Assembly: GCA_904063045.1 (NCBI GenBank)
Contig: CAJFCJ010000015.1
Location: 1,361,423-1,425,422 of the forward strand
Reading direction: 5' to 3'
Length of the DNA stretch: 64,000 nt
Source of the DNA: Dimorphilus gyrociliatus
Taxonomy: Eukaryota; Annelida; Polychaeta; Dinophilidae
The position numbers were made by a program, and so were the translations under genes. Within the stretch, counting starts at the first letter, position 1; each line of letters begins with the position of its first letter. Positions 13,301-26,991 of the stretch are shown piece after piece. Under the pieces are notes generated by a model. That model worked only from the letters and a program-made list of their open reading frames with translations. It did no database searches and was not told the DNA's origin.

Positions 13301-16300
13301 AAAAGGCTTATGGCAAAACATTAGAAACAATGACTGAATGGCTAGATCATGTCCAACCAATCGTTCTATCCTCAGCTAGCGATGATGAAGATGATGTAGA
13401 TGAACAGTTGAAACATTTCCATGGCAACATGGATGTTGTTCAAGCAGTTTGCGACCAATTGCAAAGCACCTCACCCAGGGTCCGTGAAAACCTCACGTCT
13501 TTAGATGATTTAACAGCCAGAGTAGAAGCATTAGAGGAAAGAGCAGATACCAAAGATAAAATAAAAAGAGAAAGAGAGAGAGAAAAATCTAGATTGAAAG
13601 ATGCAATGGAACAGGTTCAAAAGGATTTAATAGACCTCCGACGGCAATACGCCGAAACACTAAGACGAGAATCTCCTCTTGAACGTCAGAGAGAGGAAAT
13701 AGAAGAGCTAGATAGAAAAGCACTAAATTTTGAGCAAAAGATAAATGAATTTACTGAAAATGACTGCACCCCAACTCCTGAGCTCACTTCCTTGCAATCG
13801 CATTGTCTTGAGTTGCAGCAACAAGCAGTAGAAACTCGAGCTTATTTGAATAAAGCGTCGTCTCTTCAGAATCAATACGAGCAAGTTTTGCAAGAATTAT
13901 CCGACTTCGTTGAAACAGCTCAATCTAAACTTGCAACCTCCCAGGTCCCTTGCCGTTCTGTGTCTCTCCTTAAGGAAAATAAGCAACACCACAATGAATT
14001 TTTTAAGAATCTTTCATCCCATTGTTCAATCTTGGATAACCTTAGTCAAAGTGTCGATATTTCGACAAGAAACCGTCATAGGAAATGGCACGAGAAAGTT
14101 CTCGACGAAGCTCGTCTCATTGAAGAAAAGGCTGGTGCAAGGGCTGCCCTGTTAGATAAGTTAATAAGAGACTGGACAAAATTAGAGAAAAACGTGAAAC
14201 AACTTCAGACTGTTTTAAAATTCCAAAAAGACAGATTAACTAAATATGAAGACAGTGTTCAATCACCAAGTCAATCAGCCTATAGTGCAAAAGTTGCTTG
14301 CGATGTCCATAGAGTTTTGTACGATCGCCATTCAGAATTAATGGCAACATTAGGAATTGGTAAGGAATTGTTAGAGAAAATTAGCTGCCAAACTTTGAAT
14401 ATAGAGTTGAATGAACTAGGAGAGGATTGGAATGATACAATGAAAATGGCTGACAACCTACATCAACGCTTAGCAAATGTTGTTGATGCCAGAAACGAAT
14501 GGCAAAGAGAAATTAGTGGTTTTGAAAATTGGTTAATAACAGCCTCTACTAGAATGGAAAGTCTGAAAAGCACTCCAATGGAGTATATGATTGATACATC
14601 AATGAACAGGCTTCTCACTCTAAAGCAACAAGTATCAGCCAGAGTTGAAGATCACCAACGCCTAGATGAATTAACAATGAATCTACTTTGCTATGAACCA
14701 CCAGATTATGATAAAATTGAAAGTAGAACCATTAGAGTAAAAGAAGAGTGGGGCAAACTAAAAATGGATTTACAACAGCTGGAAAGTCTAGCTCACATGA
14801 GCAGAACCTCAAGATTACCAACAGAAAGAGCTCTAGACCATGTTTTGACAACATTGTCTGACATTGAAAAATATCTAAACTCAATACATGGAAGTTCTGT
14901 GTCAACCAGACAGGAACTAGGCTCAATTATTGAGAAACTGAATGAAACCAGAGTTGAACTAGAAAGTCGACAAGGTGCTGTTGATTTAGTAAATGACAAA
15001 GCAACATCTGATCTGGATAATGATAAAATAGCAGAAAACATCGGTGAAATGAACAATTCTTATGGTCTCATGAGTGCAAGAATCAAAGAGGCCATTACAA
15101 TGCTGAATTCAGTAGATGCCGTTTGGAAGGGTGTGGAGGAGGATGTTTTATCTCTCGAATCTTTTTTCAATGAAGAAATGGATCGCTTAAAGAGACGCCG
15201 AGCAGCTATTAGAAAGGCAGATAGTGTCATGGCTGGACTAAAAGACGCAAGGCAAGTTCTTGATTCTCTTAGAGATAAGGAATCAAGAATCGAAGATCTT
15301 AGAAATAAAGCTAAAGAAGTAGTTGATAAAGCAGCAGAAACAGAAATAGTCATTATAAAAGATTTGAAAGTTGTTGACACACTCTCAAACAAATGGCTAG
15401 AAGTTGCACGAAGAGCTAAGGAGGAGGAAAGAGATCTTCATGAAATTTTTGACTTATGGTTATCCCATGATGATAATGAGCAAGCTTGCAACGCGATTGT
15501 CTCACACGCTGAATATGCAACTGAGCGCTTTACAGAAGCATCAGGGGACGCATCAAGCTTAGCCCTTCAACTGAAACAAGTAGAAAACGCACTAGAAGAT
15601 TCAAACAGAGCACCGATCAACGATTTAGCATCAACTGTTAACAAACTGGTAAATATCGTGCCTCCTGAAATTGCAATCGAAATACGAGAAGGTGTAAGCT
15701 CAGTCAGGGAAAGACACACTCATGCTTGTCGAATTTTAGCAGAAAGAATACACCGTTGGAAGAGTATACTATCAATATGGCATACTCTTGAAATTGACAC
15801 AAGTAGATTCGAGAATGAGTTTGAAACGACCAGGCATGATATCGCCCAATTGTTAGTAAATTGTCATGGTGCGAATGGTGAACTTGAAGTTTATTTAGGA
15901 AGCTGCATTACACTAAAAAATCGACTAGATAAATTGAAGACTGAGTGTGAACAATTATTAAGATCAGCCTCTCAAATGGAAATTGAAAGAACTACAAGAG
16001 CTCGTTTGATAGGTCGCTTTGAAGAAAAATTGGGCCAGATTACTGAGTCCAAGCATCAAATTGAAAGAGCGAAAGACAAGCTGCAAACCAATACTGAGAA
16101 TGTTATCCATATCAAAAACGAGCTTGATATGATTGAACAACAAATAAGTGACTGTGAGAGTCATGTCGATGATGACTCCGGAGTAGAAATTTTAAAGTTT
16201 TTGGAAAACGACATTGAATCTCTTACTGGAAAATTATATAGAACAGCTCTGAGTGAAGAGGATACTGCCAGAGCAAGAAAAACACTTTCTAAATGGCATG

Positions 16301-19300
16301 GTCTAAAAGCAGCCGTTAACCAAGCTTACAAGAAAAGGATGGAGGAAGTAAATGCCTCTACTAAGTTTACAAATAAGTGCGAAGATTGGCTTCAAACATT
16401 ATCCGAAGCTGAAAGACAACTGGCTAATCCTATTGCTTATACCAATTTTAATGACTTAAAAAGACAAGCAAGCGAGGCAAGAAGTTGGAATAATCAATTG
16501 GCCAGCCGGCAAAGTGCCTTCCATTCAATTGTGGCGGACGCTGAAGTTGCAAACTTAGAGGAAAGTAAAATTGATTTAATGAAAGAACAGTGGGCTTCAG
16601 TCATCCTTAGAGCAGATGAAAGACACCGGCTTATTGATGAAGCTGTATGTAAATGGAATAGCTTTGAAGATTGTAAAGACAAGCTGTCAACTTCTCTGAA
16701 AAAATTAAATGACGAATTGAACATGATGCTTGCTGCAAAAAGTCCATCCTTGCAGTCTCTTCAAGTCAACTTACAAACCCTACAGGTATAGTTAAAACTG
16801 TTTTAAACCAATTTATCAGCAAGAGAAATGATTATTGAAAAATCTAATCTAGCGAGTATCATTTCACATCGAACAACTGGATGTTCTTACATGCGTACGC
16901 GTTGTTGGTCGAGCTTTATTAGGCTCATCATATTGGCTAGAGGTTGTTAAGGAGTTAGCGTTAAATATCTAACCAATTTGATCACGTTTTTTTAATTTGC
17001 CATCACTTAACATGAATTAAGGTTAAAGAATAGGAGGCTATCTAGAGGCTTAGTTTTGTTTGTTTGTCAACGCAGCCACTACAGAGCAAAATTCTTACTG
17101 CCTAACAAGCTAAATTTAAATGAAAATTTCTCCTTTGCAGACACATGAAAGGGATCTTGCTGGCCATCATCAACTTTATGACAGAGTGCAGAATCTCGGC
17201 CAAGAACTTGGTCAGATTTACGAGACAGGGATTTTACAAACAGAATGGTTGGAAGCTCTCGAGAAAGTTGACCAGAAGAAACAAGATATCCACCTTGCTC
17301 TCCGTAATTGGAATAATGCAAATGAATCTCTAGATGAAATGCTGTCATGGTTAAGAAGAGTCAGAACTACTCTCTCACAGAAAATGCCTGAAGATCATGA
17401 TACTCTTCGTTCTTCTTTACATGAATGTGATGATCTAGCAGCTGCATTCATCGCTGCTCAGGGTAGATTAGACCTGGTTCGCCATGATATCGCAGAGGTA
17501 GCTGTAAACGCTTCACCAGAAGAGATTGCCGTGTTAAATGCTAGATCGGATCTTCTTGAGAAACAGTGGAAAGAATTAAAAAACCAAGTAGAAGATAGAA
17601 AAAGTCTAATACAAGATAGGCTAGCCAAATGGACGAACTGGAATCAAGAAGTCAAAGATACATGCGATAGAATGGATGAGCTTCAAACAAGGATTTTTAG
17701 TGTTTGTAAGCATAGTGCATGTGAAGAGGTTTTGCAGAGGTTGGAGGAGTGTGGCGATTGGAGAGAGGAAGCTGATGTTATGAGAGATGTTGTAACAGGT
17801 CTACAACAGCAAGGCAAACAGCTGATGATGGGTGCTGGAGAATTACGAGCAGCCGATATTGAAAGAAAATTAATAAGCTTAAAGGATAAATCAGAAAAAT
17901 TAGAAGATCATTTGTGTCTAAGACGAAGGAAATTATATGACACTGTAGCAGCTGTTCAACAACTCGATAGTAGCATGAGCAGATTAAAGGATTGGCTTTC
18001 CAATGCGGAAAAAAGGCTAAGTACTCCACCATCTTTCAGTAAACCAGACTCGGGCGAGTTACATAAACATCTTTTGGAACATACTGATACTCAAAGAGAC
18101 TTAGAACGACACGCGGCTGGAATAGCTGCAGTTTTGAACTTGTGTAGCGTCTTAATGAATGACACTGATGCTTGTCCCACGGCTGCTGAAATGCACTCTA
18201 TTCAATCAGTTAAAACATCCCTAGACAGTAGATGGAGAAACTTATGTGTTCTAAGCACTCAACGGCGAGTCATGCTGGAACAAACAGGAAAAAATTGGCA
18301 AGACTTCTCCTCAAAATCAGAAGTTATTTCATCCTGGTTGAGAGAGGCTGAGCGTATTCTTGCTGCTTGTATTGAACCGACTTGTTTACACAATTTAAAA
18401 GACTCAACTAGACGTGTGGAGGAGCTCCAAAACGAATTACATTCACATTTAGCAGATTTGGATGCTCTAAACCGAACTTATCGTCAGCTAGCTAGAGATG
18501 GTCGGACAGATATTGGGCGATCTCTTAAATCTCAAGTAGAAGTTATTAATTCTCGTTGGGATGATGTTCAATCTCAGTGCAAAACGGCAGTTAAACGCTT
18601 GCGATATCAAACTGCTAATCATGAAGAATTTAAATCTTGCAGGCAATCACTAATAGCCTGGTTACACACAGTGAAAGGCCGTGTTTCAAATACTGTTGGA
18701 AGTCAAGATCTAGACATGCTCCAGGATATATATAGAGAACTTGAACAACAACAAGCTCATATTGAACAGTTAGATACCAGTCTTCGTTCTCTGCTCGACG
18801 TTTGTCAACCAGCTGATGGAGAACGTCTTAAAAGCTTAAGAGATGATGTTCACACTCTCTGCAATAGAGTATTTTCTCAGTTGCAATCTGCAAGAAGCCA
18901 AGCCGCTACCGTTCCACCTTTAACCTTAGAAATAGACTCTGATCTCTCTGATGAGGAATCGATATCCGATTCAGTAGAACTTGCTGATCTGACGACTCGT
19001 AGTGATGATTATATGAGGCAATATGAACAAGCTCTGGATTCAGTAACTTCAGCTATTAGTGATGCTGACACGATATTAAGATCTCCAACTCCAATAGGAG
19101 ACGAAGCCTGCGAAGCATATAATGAAGCAATGGCCAGATGTCGACAAGCGAGGGATCAATTAAGGAACAGAGAGGAAGAATTACGATTTGAAGTTGGCTT
19201 AGAAGAAATGACCGGAGGAGTTCATGCTCAAATGGACGCTATCAGATCGAACTTGGATACGATGGGACGAGTTGCTGAGGACAAAACAGAAAGAGCTAGA

Positions 19301-20753
19301 AGAAAACGAGATCAGTGGCGTCAGTTGGAAGAAGATACGAGAAAACTTGACTCTTGGTTAGATGAAATTGATGTGACACAAGAAACTACACCAACCGATG
19401 TTGGGAGTATAAAATCAGCTAACAGATCCCATAGGGCTTTGCTAGATTCTCTTGAGGCTAGAAAGCCTGTTTTACTATCGTTGAACATTCTGTCGGAAGA
19501 ACTCATAGAACAGGCCTCTCCGGAAGCCTCCAAACGTCTTAAAAAACGTCTTCTAGCTCTGAATCAACGATGGCAACATGCTACTGAAAGAGCAAAACGC
19601 CGTCAGGGCCAATTGCAAATGGCTTTAGGAGAAAGTGCTGATATCCGTCGTCAAGTCAATTCCCTAGTACAATGGCTCCGAGGGGCTGAAGAAGGCGTTC
19701 ACACCTGTAAGCCAATTAGCGAAGACGACCAATCAACTCTAACAGCAAAATATGGAAAATTAAGACATTTAAGGGATGATTTAGAGAGAACACAACCCAG
19801 AGTTCTTTCCTTGCAAGATACCGTGGAACAACTGGCTGAAGGAAGTGATGATATGGCTAACTGGCAATTTAGAGATCTAGTTGGTCGTCTGACGACTCTA
19901 TTGAGTCTAACATCAACTTATATGTCCCGAATTGAGAGATCCCTAGATTTACCGAGGAGTGCAAGAAGATCAACAACTAGCGTAGCTCTTGAAAGACGCT
20001 ACGGCAGCACTCCAGATTTATTACCAAGACACGTACGAAACTACTCTACGGTAAGTTTATAACGCTTAGTATATTTGGGATATTCTTCCCTTTTAAGCAA
20101 TTGTGAATATACACGTATATGCAAATAGGAAGCAGAACCGACGCAACTACCATTAGCCGAAGGGTAAAGATTTGCTTTACCGTAGTAGTGTACCGCATGC
20201 GCCGTACAGTTTTTTGTGCTATTTTCCTTATTTAAAAAGCACGCTTTTATTGTTTGTCTTTCCTCTTTTATTTGTTCTTTAATTGAACAAAATATATATT
20301 TATATATATAAGTCAATTTGTATGCATTACACAAGCTGCCAAAAAAGTGGTTGACAACATGGTTACAGGTGGGCTTTTTTTAATCATATATTTTCTGTAC
20401 GGCGTTAAGCATGTTGGTTTTTTCCCCATTTTCTTAAATTTACTTTTATTGTCGTTACAAAAAAATACGCATTTAGTTTTTCAGTACCTTTATGACTGTT
20501 GCATGTTATATCTAATAAAGGAACTTCAATCCTAATTCAATTTTACTTCAACAGCGCCCGCTTTGAACATGTGTCAAGATGGCGTCGAATTATATACCGA
20601 TCCGTCCCTATACAAATTCTTTTAATGACTTTATTAGCAGCATCAGCGCTAGTACCTATAATGGATGATGAAGATTTTGCTTGTGTATGGTCAGCGCTTG
20701 AATCTGCCATGGACTTACGTTTGCAATGGCCGAACGGACAAGCGCCGTTTTAA
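1..20753 (+). CDS. SYNE1: Nesprin/SYNE/MSP-300-type giant KASH protein, 3' part (5' end outside window)
   Basis: A LINC-complex protein that links the nuclear envelope to the cytoskeleton. Predicted exons: <1..11523, 11635..11700, 11932..12762, 12886..13074, 13129..16785, 17141..20050, 20129..20163, 20555..20753, giving about 6,470 residues here. The frame is already open at base 1 and carries repeat sequence there, so the ATG at 106 is internal and the gene starts upstream; any actin-binding CH domains would lie there. Order: repeat-filled exon (about residues 1-3,310 of the visible part), acidic unique region, about 2,500 residues of spectrin-type helices with recurring W positions, then a KASH tail: Arg/Trp-rich neck, membrane span (IQILLMTLLAASALV) and lumenal tail with DEDFAC and terminal NGQAPF. 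All joins are phase 0 except the last (phase 2 into the KASH exon). The symbol marks family, not strict orthology. The link of the repeat exon to the rod is inferred from splice phase. Confidence 0.85.
4459..9955 (+). repeat. B-type coding tandem repeat, 219-bp (73-residue) unit, about 25 copies plus a partial
   Basis: Each unit begins F/LNDELECKEYLEDGES, continues LLQIMVTTQMESTVFEAED, and ends with an acidic linker such as DIPLDEKSIHKDDEIANEAS and Y-I-T-P-D-K. I counted 25 complete units and a last fragment at about 9880-9955. Units differ at a few positions (TTQM versus VTQL, LECK versus FEWK, ITPDK versus ITPQK). The shared QxEST-x-F core shows they descend from the same ancestral unit as the A-type halves. 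All copies stay in frame. Confidence 0.95.
6601..9861 (+). repeat. Higher-order repeat: two near-identical 1,533-bp blocks (7 x 219 bp) plus start of a third
   Basis: The marker segment beginning gatgatttcacgaaag occurs at 6601, 7477, 8134, 9010 and 9667. The spacings are alternately 876 and 657 bp, so the pattern repeats every 1,533 bp. Block 6601-8133 matches block 8134-9666 in unit order and unit-specific variants, including the rarer AEQHHD and KDGEIAN variants. A third copy starts at 9667 and breaks off near 9861. This indicates recent seven-unit duplication. Confidence 0.9.
20555..20753 (+). other. KASH-domain-encoding last exon of the nesprin gene
   Basis: The exon encodes a basic neck (SRWRRIIYRS), a hydrophobic span and a lumenal tail of about 28 residues ending NGQAPF. 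Known KASH tails share the DY/F-x-C motif after the membrane span, whose Cys forms a disulfide with SUN, and a proline-rich end that inserts into the SUN trimer. Both are recognisable here, with the Cys 22 residues before the last residue. The end is A-P-F rather than the usual P-P-x. Confidence 0.88.
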
Positions 20754-21307
20754 ATTTTGTTTATTGCCTGCATCTAATGGTGCTTATTTTTTATACAAAG
20801 CTGTCTCAAGGCTGTGCCGTACAATGTTTGCTGTTTTGGCTTTCAAACAAATTTTTATAGTATATGATCGTAGATTTTTGCTTTTCGTTTGTAATTCTAT
20901 TTGTATGTATGCATATATAAATATATATATATATATATGTAAAAATATATATAATTATATATATATTATATATGTTATTTATATGTAATATATATAAAAA
21001 CACACATTTTACATTGACGAATACAATGTTTTTTTCACGTGAAAAACAAAAAATTTCAAAATAAATATAAATAAGAAATTGTTCATTACCGAGTGTATTT
21101 ATATATATATGTATATATGCCAATATGTATAATTATGTATAACTGATGCTAAATCATTAAGACGATCATGCACTGAAAAAATGGCTTAAAACGGCACCAC
21201 TGCAACTTGGGCAGGCAGTTCTTGATAGAGCGCGCCGCGACGAAAGAGGAATGTCGGATAGAGAAGTACAGCTCTATCAAAATATATATATATTTTCTTC
21301 CCTTTCT
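20754..21307. other. Shared 3' region between convergent nesprin (+) and Rab1 (-)
   Basis: No coding exon is seen. It holds AT-rich DNA with a (TA)n patch at about 20920-20938 and further TA-rich sequence to 21000. An AATAAA at 21060-21065 could be the nesprin poly(A) signal. ORFs in this stretch are low-complexity I/Y/K translations of TA repeats. Confidence 0.6.
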
Positions 21308-22745
21308 TTAACAACACCCGCTACCGCCTTGTTTGACGGGTGTTCCACCAGTAATCTTAACATTCTTATTATCCGCACCAGCAGCGCCTCCAGTAGGGCC
21401 CATTCGATTCTTTATCTCTGCCGCCATTGTCATAAACGCTTGTTCTACATTCGTCGCGTTTTTGGCCGACGTTTCGAGAAACGGAATGCCCAAATGATCT
21501 GCATATTCCTAATGAAAAAACGGTATTTAATAAATTCAAATATAATTTACTTACAAATAGCTTACCTTGGCGGTAGTATAATCTACAACCTTCTTCGGCG
21601 TTAAATCGCACTTATTGCCTACTAATAACTTGTTGACATTATCCGAGGCATAACGGTCGATCTCCTGTAGCCATTGTTTGACATTGTTGAACGATTCCTG
21701 GTCAGTAACATCATAGACAACAATTATTCCATGAGCTCCCCTGTAATAAGACGAAGTTATCGTTCTAAATCTTTCTTGTCCAGCTGTATCCCAGATCTGT
21801 AATTTTATCGTCTTTCCATCCAGTTCGATCGTTCGTATTTTAAAGTCCACTCCTATAGTACTTATGTAACTCTCCGTGTATGTATCATCAGCGAAACGTA
21901 GCAGTAAACAAGATTTTCCTACTCCAGAGTCTCCAATTAAAAGTAATTTGAAAAGGTAATCGCTGTAATTAAAAAACAAAATATAATCCAAAGCAGTAAT
22001 AATTGAATGTGTTCCCCTGAAAACAATCTTACAAGTCTGTTTCAGCCACAAATTTAGGATCTGTGGGTACAGTATAAGAACAAAAATTTCCATTCGACAT
22101 TCTATTCAATCTCTTATTTTTATAATGAAAAAATATATTTTCTCAAGTTTTTGTAATAAAAAATGTCAGCGCCATCTAGGTCTTACGTCGATCTAAACGC
22201 GTGGAATGTGAATCATCACTGTTATTTCGTAGTCTTAATTTAACTATACCCATCAGTTTGAATCGAAGTGCAAATAGATCAATTTGCCCGTAGATTTTAA
22301 GTGCCCTGGTATTCAAAGCAGATGGTGCCTAAACTATACATTTTATTTTAATTGTTGTAAAATTGTTTATTTTTTTAATCTATAGAATTAGCGCATATTC
22401 CAGACTTAATGTATCACAATTAGCACTTTACTTATAGTATTTTTCTAATTTGTCCTGGTTTTTATCATTTATAAAAAACGAAATATTTTTTTTTCTGACT
22501 AATTGCTAATCATTGAAAGTTTCACATCCAAAACCATCGCAAACGAATGATATAATGTGGTTATAAAGATAATAGAAATATTTTATGTTTCATTGAGACT
22601 AAATAAGCTTAGTGCTATTTAATCGTCAAGAAAAAACTCCCACTTCGACAGCTGAAACTTCCGTTGATGACGTTGACTCAAAATCCTGTCTTGAAAGAAC
22701 TTCAGAAAGATTAGTTACTTACTATTCCGGATTCATCGTAGTCAT
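21308..22745 (-). CDS. RAB1A: Small GTPase Rab1
   Basis: Controls ER-to-Golgi vesicle traffic at the cytosolic face of membranes. Exons on the minus strand: 22745..22723, 21962..21566, 21508..21308, giving 206 residues (vertebrate Rab1A has 205). The N-terminus reads [19 protein letters not shown], the canonical Rab1 start, created only by joining the 23-nt first exon (phase 2, donor GTAAGT) to the second exon. All GTPase motifs are present: [25 protein letters not shown] and ETSAK. The C-terminus ends GGSGCC, the double-cysteine signal for geranylgeranylation. The gene is tail-to-tail with nesprin. The first intron is 760 bp and contains a possible alternative first exon. Confidence 0.95.
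22033..22100 (-). other. Possible alternative first coding exon of Rab1
   Basis: Inside Rab1 intron 1, an ATG at 22100 opens 22 codons plus two bases and meets a good donor (GTAAGA). The phase is the same as the canonical first exon, so splicing to 21962 would give a Rab1 starting [10 protein letters not shown] and reaching ...AETDF before DYLFKLL. It cannot be a simple cassette exon from the nearby acceptor, because joining after the canonical exon would create TAA. It may be an alternative start or chance. Confidence 0.4.
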
Positions 22746-22879
22746 CTCTGCTTTAATTTACAAAACAATTGTCGGTGAGGGCGAACACGCGCGTGTAGAA
22801 GAATATTTTGCGTCTTTTTCACACCAAAATAGCCCCCACAGAAAATCTTCAATATGGCTACCGAATAGTCAAATGGATA

Positions 22880-22905
22880 TGATTGGTCAACTATGACGTC
22901 ACGTT
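22880..22905 (-). promoter_or_regulatory. Likely Rab1 proximal promoter: CCAAT box (inverted) and palindromic CRE
   Basis: A full CRE palindrome TGACGTCA lies at 22894-22901, next to ATTGG (inverted CCAAT) at about 22882-22886. The pair sits roughly 140-150 bp upstream of the canonical Rab1 ATG on the minus strand. NF-Y plus CREB/ATF sites are a common animal promoter pairing. The transcription start is not visible from sequence alone. Confidence 0.45.
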
Positions 22906-23835
22906 AGTAACGTGATTTTCGTTTTTCTCACAACAATAATTAAATATATAAACAACTTAACTAGATCAAAAAATCAAGTAGGTTATTAATTTATTATTTT
23001 AAGTTTCAGATTAGAAAAGATACGAAAACAGAGAAGAGCGAAACGCAGCGGGTAATTTAAAAATGGAATATAATACTGAAATAAGCTAATATGTATCTAA
23101 ATTTCCCTATTTAATTAAGAAATAATTTTATAAAATAATAAATAAATTCGTTAACTAAAAGTGTTTAATTAATTCTAATTTATTTCTATATATTTATATA
23201 AAAAAAGAACATAGAACAAATGAGATATTCGACTAATAGAAAAAGTAAACTATTGTTCGATATTCAGTATATACGTAACGTAAAGGTTATGTTCCAAAGT
23301 ACAAAAGGACAAAAAAAACATAATTGAAAAATCAAGATTATGCACAAAAAAAAGAATTTAAAAGTTCATAGAATGCCATCTGTTGTAAATAGTGAAGAAA
23401 TATAATTTCATACTTGGCTGATTTCTTTAAAAATTCATAAAATACATGATCGATTTTTCATTTTTCTTTTATAAATATAGTTTAATCATGTATTTAATGT
23501 CGATATAACCTATTTTTCTGTTGTTAACTCTTTACTATATTGTAATGATATGCTGTATAATATGTACTGTATACAGTACATATCCAATCCGGTTGCTATT
23601 TTTAACGATTCTCTATTCAAATACTAAGTAATTTTTATCCTTTTGAGCATCATTTAACTTAGTTGGATAGCAATTGATCAAATAAATCATTTTTATTTTC
23701 GCAATATAATATTTCAATCACATGAATGCCTTTTCCGATTGATATTCTCACATTGTCCCATAGATATCCCAGATATACATTTTATACTACTAGATGTCGC
23801 TCGTAGGTACATGTTCCTCTTTATTTTAGCTTGAA
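22906..23835. other. AT-rich intergenic spacer between divergent Rab1 and TDO2
   Basis: About 930 bp with very high AT content and no open frame or splice-bounded exon that I can support. It must contain the TDO2 promoter. A palindromic patch with gtactgtatacagtac occurs near 23565-23580. No TATA box can be singled out in such AT-rich sequence. Confidence 0.5.
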
Positions 23836-25362
<1,527 letters not shown>

Positions 25363-25596
25363 GAGAGAGCAAAAGAAATAACAGCAAAAATAATAAGTCT
25401 TATAATTTCCTATTTCCTCCATTCTTTTGCTTTTATCCTACAATTGACAAGGCCTTCTATTTATCAACTTTTAGACAGTTTATTCACCAGTTTTCTCTTT
25501 AGTTTTTTGCATTTAACGTTCGCAAAATTGTCACTAATTCTTTTATTTTATATGTATTTTTTTTATCTGTTTTCTTTCTTGTGTTGCCAGCCATCC

Positions 25597-25666
25597 GTAT
25601 CTCTCTCCCTCTCTCCCTCTCTCTCTCTGGCTCTTTCTCTCTTTCTCTCTCTCTCCCTCCTCTATA
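25597..25666 (+). repeat. (CT)n-rich pyrimidine tract in TDO2 3' UTR
   Basis: An imperfect run of tctctc, ccctct and tttctc units about 70 bp long, lying between the TDO2 stop codon and its likely poly(A) signal. Its translation appears as a false S/L-rich ORF. Confidence 0.8.
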
Positions 25667-25714
25667 ATTTACCTATAGTGTCAGTTTAGATATTTGTGAA
25701 GAAATCTATTTGCT

Positions 25715-25720
25715 AATAAA
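25715..25720 (+). terminator. Candidate TDO2 poly(A) signal AATAAA
   Basis: Canonical hexamer about 350 bp after the TDO2 stop codon, followed by T-rich sequence. It is the first clear hexamer after the CT tract. Confidence 0.5.
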
Positions 25721-25739
25721 CATTTCAAATTTAACAAAA

Positions 25740-26965
25740 AATTGATAAAGTTTTACTTTTGTTAATGAAAAAAGAGAGGAATTAAAAATCTTCTCTAAAA
25801 GGTCAAAATTACGAAAACAATATAGCTAATGTAAAGATATATGTTTATTTAACCACTATATTTCTACAATTGCAAACGTAGGAAAAACAACAATTGGTCT
25901 AATAGAAGAGTGAAATGGTTCAAGTTTAGAATTATTCCAAGTTAATATAATACACCATTGTCTCATAAACAGACAGAGATGGAGATATTCAGAAAATTTT
26001 CAACAAATATCCTAGGTTTACTGCGTAATTTTCGCAGTAAACAAGCAAATGTTTGTCATCTTTTTTTCAGCTCTCGTTTTATTATTATTATTATTGTTCT
26101 CATTTGGTTTGTTTGTTCTTTTGACACAAAAAGAACCTAAGTGTCACATTCAAACACTTTTAGTAGAATAAAATATCGTTTTAAAAAGGCTTACACGGAA
26201 GAAGTTTTATGGGAATATACTTTGCACTTTAAAAAATGTAATGTTTCAATGCAAACTCTTGAATTTCTTAGAATAGGACTATCTTCCTCTAGCTCCTTAA
26301 CCCTATTGTTTATTTCATTTAAAAAGAGTTTGCTTCTTTTTTATCTTAGACAAGTTTATGTTTATAACAATTGAGGGAATGATCAAATTATTATTGTAAA
26401 GTGGATATTAAATGTAAAACAGTTCCCTTTTTAAAAGTTTAAAGTATTTTATTGCTCTCCTCTCCATGCTTTACACTTTTGCCAGCTAACCTTCTAAATA
26501 CCTTCTCTTGTCCTTAAGAAGGATCGATTTGAAATTTTAGAAAGAGAGAGAGAGGTTACAGAACGATTTCGAGATTTATATGTTACAGAGCAACGTTTCA
26601 AATGTTGTTAGTCTTTGTCAATTGTAATAAATTGTATCTTTTCTTGTCCAATATTCCGTAAACAAGCGTTAAACAACTGTGTCTATATACCTATAATGTT
26701 AAAATACTATTATTTAATAATTAGATAATACAAATTTTAAAGAATAGCCAAATTATTTGTATAATTTAAAAATTATAAATACGAATCAACAGCGATATTT
26801 GTAATATTTTATTTTTTAATCACTTTTCTTGAAAAACTGATACTTTATCTTTTTGGAGAATCTATCTGGGAAGAAGAAAGAAATTTTTAAAAGTCAACAG
26901 CGCGGTAAAAGATTCAGACGGAAATCCCAAAGTTTTTGAATAAACTGGTAGTAGTATCTACGCTT
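25740..26965. other. Intergenic spacer between TDO2 and AK7
   Basis: About 1.2 kb of AT-rich DNA. I see no exon with splice signals or conserved protein sequence. The open frames at 25958-26374 lack an ATG or conserved features. A short (GA)n run occurs at about 26540-26555. Confidence 0.55.
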
Positions 26966-26970
26966 TTGGG

Positions 26971-26983
26971 GTTGCTATGCAAC
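26971..26983 (+). promoter_or_regulatory. X-box-like RFX palindrome GTTGCTATGCAAC
   Basis: Perfect inverted repeat GTTGC-TAT-GCAAC, close to the RFX consensus GTTGCCATGGCAAC. It lies 9 bp before the likely AK7 start codon. RFX factors drive ciliary genes in animals, and AK7 is a motile-cilium protein. The motif contains an ATG (26977) in frame with AK7, which is better explained as part of the X-box. Confidence 0.6.
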
Positions 26984-26991
26984 AATACAAA

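Noticed and set aside
22612-22896. 94-residue plus-strand ORF
   Set aside because: It lacks an ATG start and is antisense to the Rab1 first exon and promoter.
26977-26979. Upstream in-frame ATG of AK7
   Set aside because: It lies inside the X-box palindrome; the next ATG gives a better match to the AK7 N-terminus. It remains possible.
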